From Phoebastria nigripes (Eukaryota > Chordata > Aves > Procellariiformes > Diomedeidae): a DNA stretch of 64,000 bases. Positions 63,877-64,000 of this stretch are shown here, in pieces. The DNA lies in the NCBI GenBank assembly GCA_035582835.1, contig JAYKAV010000303.1:71374-135373 (forward strand), read 5' to 3'. Position 1 is the first letter of the stretch, and every line of letters starts with the position of its first letter. The translations under genes were made by a program, and so were the position numbers. The notes beneath the pieces were generated by a model, which was given only the letters and a program-made list of their open reading frames with translations, was not told the origin of the DNA and ran no database searches.

Positions 63877-64000
63877 GTCCTTTTTGGTGCCCAACGTGGG
63901 GCATGAAGGGTTTGAGATAACAACAGATTAACTAGAGCGTATTAAGGAATTTATATCTGTTAACAGTTGTTGATCACAATATTAGTTTATCTGACCTGCA
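63877..64000 (+). mobile_element. ERV leader sequence, truncated by window end
   Basis: Internal ERV sequence after the LTR: an 8-base spacer, the primer binding site, then AT-rich leader. No gag start or other gene is reached within the remaining bases. Confidence 0.8.
63885..63902 (+). other. Retroviral primer binding site, lysine-tRNA type
   Basis: TGGTGCCCAACGTGGGGC matches the 3' end complement of tRNA-Lys (family pattern TGGCGCCCAACGTGGGGC) at 17 of 18 positions, with one C-to-T change. Lysine-primed elements include betaretrovirus-like ERVK, which supports that assignment for this LTR subfamily and, by similarity, for the inner LTR. Confidence 0.85.

Overview
This window is a piece of AT-rich vertebrate nuclear DNA, almost certainly from a bird. 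The evidence is the repeat content. There are CR1 LINE fragments with the avian 3' tail (ATTCTATG)n, at about 25.2, 35.2-36.0 and 62.1-62.3 kb. There is a much older amniote-type CR1 fossil at about 13.6-15.4 kb, and there are old MIR-type SINE scraps. There are also long terminal repeats of endogenous retroviruses, including one followed by a lysine-tRNA-type primer binding site. Scattered single n's suggest a draft assembly. I see no bacterial-style genes, no CRISPR array, no tRNA or rRNA gene, and no gene I can name. Most open frames longer than 60 codons look like chance or lie in repeats.

Layout. 0-12.6 kb: AT-rich non-coding DNA with two MIR-like relics, a CA/TG microsatellite and weak minus-strand exon candidates. 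12.6-15.4 kb: ancient CR1 fossil. 15.4-29.4 kb: desert with one clear MIR, one CR1 tail and a few small inverted repeats. 29.4-32.06 kb: a three-level nest of solo LTRs, each with its own 5-bp target duplication. 32-35.2 kb: desert. 35.18-35.98 kb: younger, 5'-truncated CR1 with an unusual number of n's. 36-62.1 kb: a long desert with microsatellites, an AT-rich palindrome and one exon candidate. 62.1-63.05 kb: antisense CR1 tail and the best exon candidate. 63.29-64 kb: the 5' LTR, primer binding site and leader of an ERV that runs off the right edge.

How it fits together. If the minus-strand exon candidates (about 63.0, 48.6 and 0.1 kb, and more weakly 10.0 and 1.7 kb) are real, the window holds large introns and the 3' end of one or more genes read right to left. 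If they are not, it is a gene desert. I cannot decide between these from sequence alone; the intron phases of the candidates do not join directly, so further exons would be needed. The firmest and most interesting structure is the nested LTR group. Its boundaries can be read to the base and give an insertion order of outer, then middle, then inner. The innermost LTR belongs to the same subfamily as the provirus LTR at the right edge, in the opposite orientation.
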